From Aurantimicrobium minutum (GTDB lineage: Bacteria; Actinomycetota; Actinomycetes; Actinomycetales; Microbacteriaceae): 64,000 nucleotides of DNA. Positions 1-8,155 of this stretch are shown in pieces. The notes beneath the pieces are model-generated. The model was not told the DNA's origin and did not search any database. It was given only the letters and a program-made list of their open reading frames with translations. The stretch is from contig NZ_JARXVT010000002.1 in the NCBI RefSeq assembly GCF_029892845.1, forward strand, positions 186,001 to 250,000, written 5' to 3'. The position numbers and the translations under genes are program-made. Numbering within the stretch: position 1 is the stretch's first letter; each line of letters opens with the position of its first letter.

Positions 1-152
1 GCCACGGCCACAACAAACAAGGTGAAAGCCAAGCTCAGTGGTGGCACATAGATAAATCCACCACGGGATTGAACGACGAGTTCCAGGAGATAGGAAGCGA
101 CGCCTCCAATCAGGAAGAAACCAATCAAGGGAGCTGGGCTTGTGCGCTTCAT
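1..152 (-). CDS. DUF3180-like membrane protein (partial)
   Basis: N-terminal 50 codons of a gene that runs off the left edge. The translation starts MKRTSPAPLIGFFLIGG and holds two hydrophobic stretches separated by a short polar loop. The ATG overlaps the folK stop codon by four bases (ATGA), so it is the last visible gene of the folate operon. Small two- to four-TM DUF3180 proteins commonly follow folK in actinobacteria. The family name rests on that position and the N-terminal look, and no function is known. Confidence 0.6.
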   Translation of the reverse strand, partial: MKRTSPAPLIGFFLIGGVASYLLELVVQSRGGFIYVPPLSLAFTLFVVAV

Positions 153-658
153 GAACTCACCTCATAGCGGTGAAGCTCATGACTGAGCTGTTCTGCCAGA
201 GCAGAGATTGCTCCGTGGGGTTCAACCACGGCAGTGGGTTGAACATCGTGCCAAGGAACCACGACAAAGGAGCGTTCGAAAGCACGAGGGTGAGGAATGG
301 TGAGGTGTTCAGTTTCCATCTGCACACCATCCATCCATATGATGTCGAGATCCAAGGTGCGATCGCCCCAGCGTTCGTGACGCTCACGGCCGTGATCTTG
401 TTCAATGCCATTGAGCTCAGTCAGTAGTGCTTCTGGGGGTAGATCCGTGCTGATCAATGCAACGGCGTTGAGATATTCCGGAGCATCCAGATCAACACCG
501 TCAGGTTTCACTGCGGCAGATTCATAGAGCGGAGAGAGTTTGAGTAAAACTGTTCCACCCAGGTCAGCAACTTCGTTAGCTGCTTGCTTGATGGTCGCAG
601 CGCGATCCCCCAGGTTAGAACCGAAGGCGATGATGGCGTTTCTGCGAGGTGCGTCCAT
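149..658 (-). CDS. folK: HPPK, 6-hydroxymethyl-dihydropterin pyrophosphokinase
   Basis: Transfers pyrophosphate from ATP to 6-hydroxymethyl-7,8-dihydropterin, the step before dihydropteroate synthase in folate synthesis (cytosol). The 169-aa protein has the family N-terminus (IIAFGSNLGDR), the ATP/Mg-binding stretch GDRTLDLDIIW around residue 97 and the following PHPRAFERSFVVVP block, and its length is normal. Its ATG overlaps the folB stop by one base (TAATG), which implies translational coupling. The preceding genes folE, folP and folB supply its substrate and use its product. Confidence 0.96.
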   Translation of the reverse strand: MDAPRRNAIIAFGSNLGDRAATIKQAANEVADLGGTVLLKLSPLYESAAVKPDGVDLDAPEYLNAVALISTDLPPEALLTELNGIEQDHGRERHERWGDRTLDLDIIWMDGVQMETEHLTIPHPRAFERSFVVVPWHDVQPTAVVEPHGAISALAEQLSHELHRYEVSS

Positions 659-1020
659 TAGCGGCTGCGCTCAATCGTGACCGCGACATCAGCAAACTCA
701 ACACTGATGGGTGCTTGTGGTTTGTGGACCGTGACCTCCACGCGCTGAACGGGTGCGTGTGTCAGCACAACCTGCGCCACGCGCTCGGCAACGGTTTCGA
801 TGAGATCGACGGGGTCACTGGATACAGCAGCAACAACTTCTTCAGCGAGCTCACCGTAGTGCACGGTGTTGGCCAGGTCATCGCTGAGTGCGGCGGGTGA
901 TAGCTCCAGCCACGCGGTGACATCAATGACAAAGAGCTGTCCATTGGCTCGCTCAAAATCAAACACCCCATGGTTGGCTTGGACGCGCAAGCCGGTGAGG
1001 GTGATGCGGTCGTTACTCAC
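658..1020 (-). CDS. folB: Dihydroneopterin aldolase
   Basis: Cleaves 7,8-dihydroneopterin to 6-hydroxymethyl-dihydropterin and glycolaldehyde. The open frame continues far upstream, but the real protein should start at the GTG at 1020 (VSNDRITLTG), overlapping the end of folP by eight bases. This gives 120 aa, the usual FolB length. Visible family blocks are the substrate-binding NHGVFDFER near the N-terminus, the mid-protein HYGELAEEV and the C-terminal TVHKPQAP segment with the conserved Lys. The longer upstream reading is only antisense-like extension through folP. Confidence 0.93.
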   Translation of the reverse strand: MSNDRITLTGLRVQANHGVFDFERANGQLFVIDVTAWLELSPAALSDDLANTVHYGELAEEVVAAVSSDPVDLIETVAERVAQVVLTHAPVQRVEVTVHKPQAPISVEFADVAVTIERSR

Positions 1021-1828
1021 GAGCGCCCTTATTCCATGATTCCAACACGCGCAGTGCTCCTGCGGTGCGCGCAACGTCATGAACACGTACTGCCCAGACT
1101 CCTGCTTGAGCAGCCAGCACGCTGACAGCAACACTGGCAGAGTCACGGTCTTCGACCGTGGCATCTTCTGGCAGCAGTGATGCGAGGAATCGTTTCCGTG
1201 ATGCCCCCACCAAGAGCGGGAACCCCAAAGCCTTGAGTTCATCCAAACGACCCAGCATCTGCCAGTTGTGCTCAGAATTCTTGGCAAAACCAAGGCCTGG
1301 ATCCAAGATGAGTTTTTCTGGCTTCATGCCTTCAGCAAGTAGTGCTTCAACCCGTTCGCTGAGTTCGCGAGTGATATCCGTGGGCGCATCTTTATAGAGC
1401 GCTTTGTTGTCCATATCGACAGAGTGCCCGCGCCAATGGCTGGCAATAAAGGTCGCATCTGACTGGGCAACGACTTTGGGCATGAAGAAATCTGCGAGAC
1501 CACCCGAAACGTCATTGACGTATTGCGCTCCGCGTTCGATAGCAAGGATTGCCGTGGCCGCATTCATGGTGTCGATGCTGACCACTGCTCCAGCGCGAAC
1601 GAGTGAGCCAATGACAGGAAGAACACGAAGCTGTTCTTCTTCCACGCTGACGCGCTGAGCACCGGGACGCGTTGATTCGCCTCCGATATCGATGATGTCT
1701 GCACCCTGCTCCATCATGGCAACGCCATGTTTCACTGCAGAGTCGGTATCGAGGTATTTGCCACCGTCACTGAATGAGTCAACGGTGACGTTAAGGATGC
1801 CCATGATCTTGGTGCGGTGCTCAGTCAT
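1013..1828 (-). CDS. folP: Dihydropteroate synthase
   Basis: Condenses hydroxymethyl-dihydropterin pyrophosphate with p-aminobenzoate; this is the sulfonamide target. The start chosen is the ATG at 1828 (MTEHRTKIMGILNVTVDSF), eight bases inside folE, giving 271 aa. TIM-barrel signature blocks are all present in order: GILNVTVDSFSDGG, DIIDIGGESTRPGA, SIDTMNA, YVNDVSGG, LILDPGLGFAKN and LLVGASRKRF. Both overlaps (with folE and folB) are eight bases, so these genes are translated as a coupled set. Confidence 0.96.
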   Translation of the reverse strand: MTEHRTKIMGILNVTVDSFSDGGKYLDTDSAVKHGVAMMEQGADIIDIGGESTRPGAQRVSVEEEQLRVLPVIGSLVRAGAVVSIDTMNAATAILAIERGAQYVNDVSGGLADFFMPKVVAQSDATFIASHWRGHSVDMDNKALYKDAPTDITRELSERVEALLAEGMKPEKLILDPGLGFAKNSEHNWQMLGRLDELKALGFPLLVGASRKRFLASLLPEDATVEDRDSASVAVSVLAAQAGVWAVRVHDVARTAGALRVLESWNKGARE

Positions 1829-2402
1829 TGCTGTCACCACCTGGTGGACCAATAAGGGCCATAATTTCTGCGCGAGCCGCAGGCTCGGTGAGCTCGCCGC
1901 GAGAAGCGATCGTGATGGTGCGACTGTTGGTTTGTTCAACCCCCCGGGCAGCCACGCACTGGTGTCGGGCTTCAATGACAACCACAACACCGCGAGGGTC
2001 GAGACCTTCCACGAGCGCGTCTGCGATCTGCTCGGTCAGGCTTTCTTGCATCTGTGGTCGAGCTGCGAGGGTATTCACTACACGAGGCAACTTCCCCAGG
2101 CCAACAACGCGGTCACCGGGGAGGTAGGCGACATGGGCAACGCCCAGGAAAGGAAGCAGGTGGTGTTCACACATCGACCGAACGGTGATGTCGGTGACCA
2201 CGACGGCATCCGAGAGCTGGTCGATGGGAACACTCTCACGCAAGTGGTCGAGAGGGTCCTGACCTACACCGGCAAAAAACTCGGAGTAAGCCTCAGCCAC
2301 ACGTTCCGGGGTCGACGAGAAGTTTGCCTTCGCCGGATCTTCACCGATTGCGTGGAGAAGTTCGACGACAGCAGCCTCAATGCGAGCCCGGTCGATAGCC
2401 AT
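1821..2402 (-). CDS. folE: GTP cyclohydrolase I
   Basis: Converts GTP to dihydroneopterin triphosphate, the entry step of folate synthesis. The 193-aa protein has the zinc/substrate motif MCEHHLLPF, the GLGKLPR segment and the C-terminal QCVAARGVEQTNS block, which supplies the second zinc cysteine. It follows ftsH by two bases and overlaps folP. An N-terminal extension of the kind found in eukaryotic enzymes is absent. Confidence 0.96.
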   Translation of the reverse strand: MAIDRARIEAAVVELLHAIGEDPAKANFSSTPERVAEAYSEFFAGVGQDPLDHLRESVPIDQLSDAVVVTDITVRSMCEHHLLPFLGVAHVAYLPGDRVVGLGKLPRVVNTLAARPQMQESLTEQIADALVEGLDPRGVVVVIEARHQCVAARGVEQTNSRTITIASRGELTEPAARAEIMALIGPPGGDSND

Positions 2403-2404
2403 AG

Positions 2405-4408
2405 TTATGCCTTGGGCGCTGGCTTCTTTGCAGCAGGCTTTGCTGCTGCCTTCGCGGGTGCCTTCTTGGCGATAGGCTTCTTCACTGCAGGCTTAGCTTC
2501 TGCCTTCTTGGCAGGAACCTTGACGGGAGGAAGCTTGGAGACAGGACGCTCATTGCTCGAAAGCCACTGCTTACGCAATGGGAGCTTCTTCACTTCCTTG
2601 AAGATTTCGGCGAGCTGGTTGTGGTCGAGAGTTTCCTTCTCGAGCAACTCGGTTGCCAGACGGTCCAGCACCTTGCGGTTGGAGTTCAGAACCTTCCACG
2701 CTTCGGTGTGAGCATTGTCGATGAGTGCGCGGATTTCCTTATCCACGTGCTCTGCCATCTGCTCGGAATAGTCACGCTGGTGACCCATGTCACGGCCCAG
2801 GAACATCTCGCCGGATGCGGCGCCGAGCTTGACCGAGCCCACGGTTGAGCTCATGCCGTATTCGGTGACCATCTTGCGGGCAATACTGGTTGCCTTCTCG
2901 ATGTCGTTCGATGCGCCAGTGGTGGGGTCGTGGAACACGATCTCTTCTGCCACGCGGCCACCCATTGCATAGGTGAGCTGGTCGAGAAGTTCATTACGAG
3001 TGACCGAGTACTTATCTTCCAGAGGAAGCACCATGGTGTATCCGAGGGCTCGACCACGAGGAAGGATAGTGACCTTGGTCACGGGGTCAGAGAAGTTCAT
3101 TGCTGCTGCAGCGAGCGCGTGACCACCTTCGTGGTACGCGGTGATGAGCTTTTCCTGATCCTTCATGACACGGCTGCGACGCTGAGGTCCAGCGATGACG
3201 CGGTCAATCGACTCATCGAGTGCACGGTTGTCAATCAGCTGTGCGTTGGAACGAGCGGTCAGCAAAGCTGCCTCGTTGAGAACGTTGGCAAGGTCAGCAC
3301 CGGTGAAGCCGGGAGTCTTGCGTGCGACAACTTCGAGGTCGACGTTCTTGGCCATGGGCTTGCCCTTGGCGTGAACTTCGAGGATGCGCTTGCGGCCTTC
3401 CATGTCTGGAGCGTCCACGCCGATCTGACGGTCGAAACGACCTGGGCGCAGAAGGGCAGGGTCCAGGATGTCAGGACGGTTTGTGGCAGCAATAAGAATG
3501 ACATTGGTCTTGACGTCGAAGCCATCCATCTCCACCAACATCTGGTTGAGGGTCTGCTCACGTTCGTCGTGGCCACCACCCATACCGGCACCACGGTGAC
3601 GACCGACGGCATCGATTTCATCGATGAAGATGATGGCAGGGGCGTTCTGCTTGGCCTGTTCGAACAAGTCGCGAACACGGCTGGCACCGACACCGACAAA
3701 CATCTCAACGAAGTCGGAACCAGAGATCGAGTAGAACGGGACGCCTGCTTCACCGGCAACGGCACGAGCAAGCAGTGTCTTACCGGTTCCGGGAGGGCCA
3801 TAGAGCAGGACACCGCGAGGGATGCGGGCGCCTACCGCAAGGAAACGAGCAGGCTCCTTGAGGAAGTCCACGATTTCTGAAAGTTCTTCAACAGCTTCGT
3901 TTGCACCTGCAACGTCAGCGAAGGTGACGGTGGGGGTTTCCTTGGTGACGAGCTTGGCCTTGGACTTACCAAACTGCATGACACCACGGCCACCTCCCTG
4001 CATGGAAGAAAGCATGAACCAGAAGAACGCACCGATCAGAAGAACGGGCAGGAAGATTCCCAGCATGCTGAGGAACCAGTTTTCCTTGGGAACCTCATCG
4101 TTGAAGCCGTCAGAGAGGGTGGCGTCGTTGACAGCGTCAACGACCTGAACACCACGGGGTGCAACATAGAAGAACTGAACGTCCTTGCCATATTTCGCAT
4201 CGGCTTCAGTGAGCTTGAGGTCAACGCGCTGCTCAATGTCAACAATGGTTGCGCTGGCAACCTTGTTCTCTTTGAGGAAGGTCAAACCGTCATCGGTAGA
4301 GACAGCTTGGAAGCCGGTCATAGAGATGAGGGATGAGCCCACCCAGACAGCAATCACCGCAACGATGATGTAGAGCAGGGGACCGCGCAGAAGGTTCTTC
4401 AATTTCAT
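2405..4408 (-). CDS. ftsH: ATP-dependent zinc metalloprotease FtsH
   Basis: Membrane-anchored AAA+ protease that degrades misfolded membrane proteins and selected regulators. Visible order in the 667-aa protein: TM1 (residues about 10-30), an extracytoplasmic domain, TM2 (about 110-133), Walker A GPPGTGKT near residue 205, Walker [12 protein letters not shown], the SRH, then the zinc site AYHEGGHA. The commoner form of the zinc site is HEAGH; HEGGH keeps both His and the Glu. The tail after residue 620 is a Lys/Ala/Pro-rich low-complexity arm, unusual in E. coli FtsH but common in actinobacteria. It lies downstream of hpt and upstream of folE. Confidence 0.97.
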   Translation of the reverse strand: MKLKNLLRGPLLYIIVAVIAVWVGSSLISMTGFQAVSTDDGLTFLKENKVASATIVDIEQRVDLKLTEADAKYGKDVQFFYVAPRGVQVVDAVNDATLSDGFNDEVPKENWFLSMLGIFLPVLLIGAFFWFMLSSMQGGGRGVMQFGKSKAKLVTKETPTVTFADVAGANEAVEELSEIVDFLKEPARFLAVGARIPRGVLLYGPPGTGKTLLARAVAGEAGVPFYSISGSDFVEMFVGVGASRVRDLFEQAKQNAPAIIFIDEIDAVGRHRGAGMGGGHDEREQTLNQMLVEMDGFDVKTNVILIAATNRPDILDPALLRPGRFDRQIGVDAPDMEGRKRILEVHAKGKPMAKNVDLEVVARKTPGFTGADLANVLNEAALLTARSNAQLIDNRALDESIDRVIAGPQRRSRVMKDQEKLITAYHEGGHALAAAAMNFSDPVTKVTILPRGRALGYTMVLPLEDKYSVTRNELLDQLTYAMGGRVAEEIVFHDPTTGASNDIEKATSIARKMVTEYGMSSTVGSVKLGAASGEMFLGRDMGHQRDYSEQMAEHVDKEIRALIDNAHTEAWKVLNSNRKVLDRLATELLEKETLDHNQLAEIFKEVKKLPLRKQWLSSNERPVSKLPPVKVPAKKAEAKPAVKKPIAKKAPAKAAAKPAAKKPAPKA

Positions 4409-4486
4409 GGTCTTCTCAGGGTATCGGTGTGGAGGCTATGCCCGCTGGGTGTTTGCCGAGGGCGGAATGGGAGTTAACCCACCTGT

Positions 4487-5056
4487 TTAGGCGTGAGGGT
4501 CTTCTCCGCCATACACGTGTGGGGAAAGAACTGCCAGGCCGCGCACGTTGCGGTAGTCCTCGTTGTAGTCGAGGCCATAGCCAACAACGAAGGCGTTGGG
4601 GATGTCAAAACCCACGTATTTCACGTCTACTGGTTCTTTGATGGCTTCGGGCTTGCGGAACATGGCAACAACCTCAATCGAGGCAGGACCACGAGATTCC
4701 AGGTTTCCAATGAGCCAGTTCAGGGTCAGACCCGAGTCAATGATGTCTTCCACAATCAGAACGTGGCGTCCGGCAACTTCGGCATCCAAGTCCTTCACGA
4801 TGCGCACAACACCGGACGACTTGGTGCTGGAACCGTAGGAAGACACTGCCATGAAGTCGATGTGTGCGTGGAACTTCAGCTCGCGCACCAGATCACTGAG
4901 CACCATAACAGCACCCTTAAGCACGGCAATGATGAGGACATCTTTGCCTTCGTAGTCACGCTCAATCTCGCGAGCGAGCTCGGCCAAACGGCCCTGGATC
5001 TGCTCTTCCGAGAAGAGAATTTCGGTGATGTCGGATTCGACGTCGCGCAACTCCAT
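4487..5056 (-). CDS. hpt: Hypoxanthine-guanine phosphoribosyltransferase
   Basis: Purine salvage enzyme joining hypoxanthine or guanine to PRPP. The 189-aa protein contains the PRPP loop VLIVEDIIDSGLTLNWL (acidic pair ED followed by DSG.T), the N-terminal VLKGA loop and a C-terminal VGYGLDYNEDYRN segment that closes the active site. It sits 26 bp downstream of tilS and about 78 bp upstream of ftsH, the conserved tilS-hpt-ftsH order of Gram-positive bacteria. Confidence 0.96.
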   Translation of the reverse strand: MELRDVESDITEILFSEEQIQGRLAELAREIERDYEGKDVLIIAVLKGAVMVLSDLVRELKFHAHIDFMAVSSYGSSTKSSGVVRIVKDLDAEVAGRHVLIVEDIIDSGLTLNWLIGNLESRGPASIEVVAMFRKPEAIKEPVDVKYVGFDIPNAFVVGYGLDYNEDYRNVRGLAVLSPHVYGGEDPHA

Positions 5057-5082
5057 GCGTGCGTTCCTTTGAGCTGGTGAGA

Positions 5083-6111
5083 CTAAGCCTCGGTGGGTGT
5101 GGACGATGATGCGGTCAGCACAAGCTGAGCACCTTGTCGCTCAACTCTAATACCGGGAACGTGGAGTTCACCCTGTCCATGCCAGTCCGTTACCAGCCGG
5201 GCGATGGAGTTGGTGTGAACCGCAGACAAACTGACCCTAAAAACGTCGAGGGCAGAGCGTCGAATCACTCGATTAAGCAAGGCAGCAGGGAGGCTTTCTA
5301 GGGAAGAAATCTCGAGAGTAGCCCGTTGAGGTTGGCCTGTTTCACCCAACAACGGGATCATCACCGTGGGCATGATTTCTGCCACAAGAGTGTCGAGTAC
5401 TTCGGCATCCTGCTTGAGCTGCTCTGCTGTTCTCGCCAGTGCTTCAGCAACACCGGGGCCCAGCTGGTGCTCCAACACAGGCATGACTTCGTGACGAATG
5501 CGGACTCTGGTGTAACTGGAGTCCTGGTTGTGGGGGTCGTTCCACGCGATTAGACCCTGATCTTCACAGGCAGCAACGGTCTCAGTCCGACGAATACTCA
5601 GCAGAGGGCGGCGATAAATTCCGTTGACCTCGCTCATGCCGGCCAAACTTGTTGCACCCGAGCCTCGAGTCAAGCCCAACAACACTGTTTCGGCTTGATC
5701 ATCCAGGGTGTGACCGAGCAACACAGCGACGGCACCCAGTTCTGAAGCAACCGTGTGTAATGCGTCATAACGTGCCGAGCGGGCATCTGCTTCGGGGCCA
5801 GAGGCTGCCACAACTTTCACTCTGCGGATAACTACCGGGTCTAATCCCAGTGCTCGCGCCTGCTCCGCAGTGTTGTCGGCAACGACATCAGAACCTTCTT
5901 GCAGACCGTGATCCACGATCACGGCCCCAGCAAGAAGCCCGGCACGAGGCGCTTCAAAGGCTAAACCGGCGGCTAGAGCTAACGAGTCTGGGCCGCCGCT
6001 GAGTGCAACGAGAACAACAGCATCAGGTGAGAGGTCTGAGAGGTTCTCTCGAACGGCACGACGAACGTCAGCCATGGCTGGCGTGAGTCGGGGACGTTCG
6101 GTCATCATCAA
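5083..6111 (-). CDS. tilS: tRNA(Ile)-lysidine synthetase
   Basis: Attaches lysine to C34 of tRNA-Ile(CAU), changing its codon from AUG to AUA. The 342-aa protein opens with the PP-loop ATPase motif VALSGGPDSLAL around residue 35, then LLGHTLDDQAETVLL and the RPLL segment typical of TilS. The C-terminal substrate-binding region is shorter than in E. coli, as usual in actinobacteria. The start is uncertain among three consecutive Met codons. It is divergent from ppa, with less than 50 bp between the coding regions. Confidence 0.94.
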   Translation of the reverse strand: MMMTERPRLTPAMADVRRAVRENLSDLSPDAVVLVALSGGPDSLALAAGLAFEAPRAGLLAGAVIVDHGLQEGSDVVADNTAEQARALGLDPVVIRRVKVVAASGPEADARSARYDALHTVASELGAVAVLLGHTLDDQAETVLLGLTRGSGATSLAGMSEVNGIYRRPLLSIRRTETVAACEDQGLIAWNDPHNQDSSYTRVRIRHEVMPVLEHQLGPGVAEALARTAEQLKQDAEVLDTLVAEIMPTVMIPLLGETGQPQRATLEISSLESLPAALLNRVIRRSALDVFRVSLSAVHTNSIARLVTDWHGQGELHVPGIRVERQGAQLVLTASSSTPTEA

Positions 6112-6154
6112 GTAACCTTATGAGGTATTCATCTCAACCGTGAAGGAGCCCCTC

Positions 6155-6646
6155 GTGGCCGCTTACGACGTCGTCGTTGAAATTCCCAAGGGAAGCCGCA
6201 ACAAGTATGAAGTTGACCACGAAACTGGTCGCGTCTACTTGGACCGCGTGCTGTTCACCACTTTCGTTTACCCCACCGACTATGGCTACTTTGAGAACAC
6301 TCTCGGCCTCGACGGTGACCCCGTTGACGCTCTCGTTCTTCTCGAGTACCCCGTGTTCCCCGGAGTGGGCGTCAAGGTCCGCCCCGTCGGCGTTCTCAAC
6401 ATGAGTGACGAGGCTGGATCAGATGCCAAGGTCATCTGCGTTCCAGCTAAGGACCCTCGTTGGGCTCACATCCAGGACATCGACGATGTTCCTGAGCAGA
6501 CCAAGAACGAGATCGACCACTTCTTCAAGCGTTACAAGGACCTCGAGCCTGGCAAGTTTGTCAACGTTGAGGGCTGGGGCAACGCAGCTGAAGCCGAGCA
6601 GATCGTCGTTGACGGCTTCGCTCGCCTCAAGGCTGAAGGCCACTAG
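6155..6646 (+). CDS. ppa: Inorganic pyrophosphatase
   Basis: Soluble family I pyrophosphatase that pulls biosynthetic reactions by hydrolysing PPi. Motifs include [17 protein letters not shown], the [10 protein letters not shown] signature with its metal-binding Asp residues, and DPRWAHIQD. The start is the GTG at 6155: a good AAGGAG Shine-Dalgarno at 6143-6148 precedes it by six bases and would lie inside the reading frame of the alternative GTG at 6140. The 163-aa product is normal length. Its terminator has been split by the IS element that follows. Confidence 0.96.
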   Translation: MAAYDVVVEIPKGSRNKYEVDHETGRVYLDRVLFTTFVYPTDYGYFENTLGLDGDPVDALVLLEYPVFPGVGVKVRPVGVLNMSDEAGSDAKVICVPAKDPRWAHIQDIDDVPEQTKNEIDHFFKRYKDLEPGKFVNVEGWGNAAEAEQIVVDGFARLKAEGH

Positions 6647-6711
6647 GCACACAGACCACGAAAGAACCCCCGCTCTGTGAACTGTCCCCCGAAAGTTGGA
6701 CAGGATAAATA

Positions 6712-7563
6712 CTAGGCGGCTTCTAACTGAAGGGCATGGTTCCGATATTGCATCGGGGTCATGCCCTTCAGTCGTTCTTGTAGACGATCTCTGTTATACC
6801 AATCGATGTATTCCTCAATTTCTTCGATGAGTTCGTTGACGGTGTTGAATCTTTCACCATGGAACATTTCTGTTTTGAGGTGTCCGAAGAAGTTCTCGAT
6901 CAGGGCGTTGTCATAACAGTTTGCTTTGCGGGACATGGATTGGATAGCGCCATGTTCTTCCAACAGTTCACGCCACGAGTGGTGTTGGTAGTGGAATCCT
7001 TGATCTGTGTGAACGAGTAGTCCGGCAGCTGGTTGTTCACGTTCAAACGCGTCTTTCAGGCTCCGTGACGTCAATCCGGTATTCGGTGAGGTTCCTGTTT
7101 TGAAGCTCACGATTGCATGATCGAACAGGTCATAGATCGCTGAGAGATACACTTTCTGGTTTCCCACCCGGAATTCGCTCACGTCACTGACCCATTTCTG
7201 GTTTGGTGCTGTTGCGTCGAATTCTCTGTTGAGATGGTTCGCTGCGATATGAGAAATCGTGCCTTGATAGGAGTTGTATTTGCGTTTGATGCGCACTTTC
7301 GATTTCAGGCCTAACTGTTTCATGAGTTTATAAACCAGCTTCTTCCCCACTTGCCAACCATGTTGAGTTAGATGCAGCCAGATTCTGCGATGGCCATATC
7401 GTCTCTTTTTTGCGAAGAAGACTGTGACGATGACTGCTTTGAGGAAGGCATGCCGGTCAGGCGCATCAAGCCGGGCGAGGTGGTAATAATAGGTCGACCT
7501 TGCCATCTGCGCTGCGGCGAGGAGATCGTCAAGGGCGTGATCGGACTTGAGGGAGGAAATCAC
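6712..7563 (-). CDS. IS3-family transposase OrfB (DDE catalytic domain)
   Basis: Catalytic half of the transposase, made mainly as an OrfAB fusion by -1 frameshifting. The frame stays open upstream of the first Met to the A7 run at 7605-7611, reading KKIAGLEEPRTRLKVQ, so the fusion is intact. The HTH_21-like start (ARSTYYYHL) is followed by the rve integrase core with the DDE triad: Asp in WVSDVSEF, Asp in LLVHTDQGFHY, and Glu in NALIENFFGHLKTE. The C-terminal YNRDRLQERLKGMTP block is typical of the IS150 group. Confidence 0.94.
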   Translation of the reverse strand: MISSLKSDHALDDLLAAAQMARSTYYYHLARLDAPDRHAFLKAVIVTVFFAKKRRYGHRRIWLHLTQHGWQVGKKLVYKLMKQLGLKSKVRIKRKYNSYQGTISHIAANHLNREFDATAPNQKWVSDVSEFRVGNQKVYLSAIYDLFDHAIVSFKTGTSPNTGLTSRSLKDAFEREQPAAGLLVHTDQGFHYQHHSWRELLEEHGAIQSMSRKANCYDNALIENFFGHLKTEMFHGERFNTVNELIEEIEEYIDWYNRDRLQERLKGMTPMQYRNHALQLEAA

Positions 7564-7571
7564 CTGGACCT

Positions 7572-8057
7572 TTAGGCGTGTCCTTGGTTCCTCAAGTCCC
7601 GCAATTTTTTTAGATACGCGTTCTCTGCTTCAAGGCGTTTAACTTGTTGGCGCAGCCGGTCTTCTTCGCTGGAAACTTCCTGGTTTTGAACCGAACCAAA
7701 AGGCCTGCCCTTAGGTTTGGGCATCAACGCCTCATCACCGCCTGCTCGCCATTGACGAGCCCATGCGGTCACAAGCTGAACAGAACTTAACTGAAACTCT
7801 GCCGCGAGTTCCATCTTTGTCGCACCGGCAAGAAAACGTTCGACTACTTCTTTTTTGATTTCAAAAGAGAAAGTACTTTTGGTTTTGCTTTGCATAAGAC
7901 AAAGCCTGCCATGAAGCATCCACTTGCGATGGAACTGTTTCGAGGCGTCAACGGAGAAACCTAAACGGTTAGCGGCGGCAACATAACCGAAGCCGGTTTC
8001 GAAGAGATCAACGAGCTGTTCTCGTTGAGGTGTTGTGAGTGAACTATTTGGTTGCAA
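7572..8057 (-). CDS. IS3-family transposase OrfA (HTH)
   Basis: DNA-binding half of the IS3 transposase, 161 aa. Two helix-turn-helix units are visible (residues about 8-40 and 65-115; the second reads ATKMELAAEFQLSSVQLVTAW), followed by a leucine-zipper-like coiled coil (EEDRLRQQVKRLEAENAYLKK) just before the frameshift site. It ends nine bases before the first OrfB Met, in the +1 register relative to it. Confidence 0.92.
   Translation of the reverse strand: MQPNSSLTTPQREQLVDLFETGFGYVAAANRLGFSVDASKQFHRKWMLHGRLCLMQSKTKSTFSFEIKKEVVERFLAGATKMELAAEFQLSSVQLVTAWARQWRAGGDEALMPKPKGRPFGSVQNQEVSSEEDRLRQQVKRLEAENAYLKKLRDLRNQGHA
7605..7611 (-). other. A7 slippery site for OrfA-OrfB frameshift
   Basis: Seven consecutive A residues on the minus strand (CTAAAAAAATTG) at the end of the OrfA coiled coil. 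A -1 slip here joins OrfA to the open OrfB frame. This is the known expression mechanism of IS3-family transposases; the slip itself is inferred. Confidence 0.75.
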
Positions 8058-8155
8058 AGAAATACTCCCCAGAAATTGGATACTGATTAATCAGTCCAAC
8101 TTTTGGGGAGCAGTTCACTGTTGAGCGGGGGTTCTTTGTATGTTGCGTCGAATCT

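Larger units (their letters stand above)
6678..8117 (-). mobile_element. IS3-family insertion sequence (IS150 group), intact
   Basis: A 1440-bp element with 25-bp imperfect terminal inverted repeats at 6678-6702 and 8093-8117. Both begin TGAACTG and share CCCC and AAAGTTGGAC, with about 21 of 25 matches. A 3-bp CTG target duplication lies at 6675-6677 and 8118-8120. It carries orfA and orfB in overlapping frames on the minus strand with an A7 slippery run, the standard IS3 design. No disruptions are visible, so it may still be mobile. Confidence 0.93.
6661..8137. terminator. Shared ppa/M23 terminator split by an IS
   Basis: The left arm AAAGAACCCCCGCTC (6661-6675) and the right arm GAGCGGGGGTTCTTT (8123-8137) are exact 15-base reverse complements. 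Removing the IS and one copy of CTG restores a hairpin with the loop TGTT. It would have ended both ppa (plus) and the M23 peptidase gene (minus). Confidence 0.85.
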
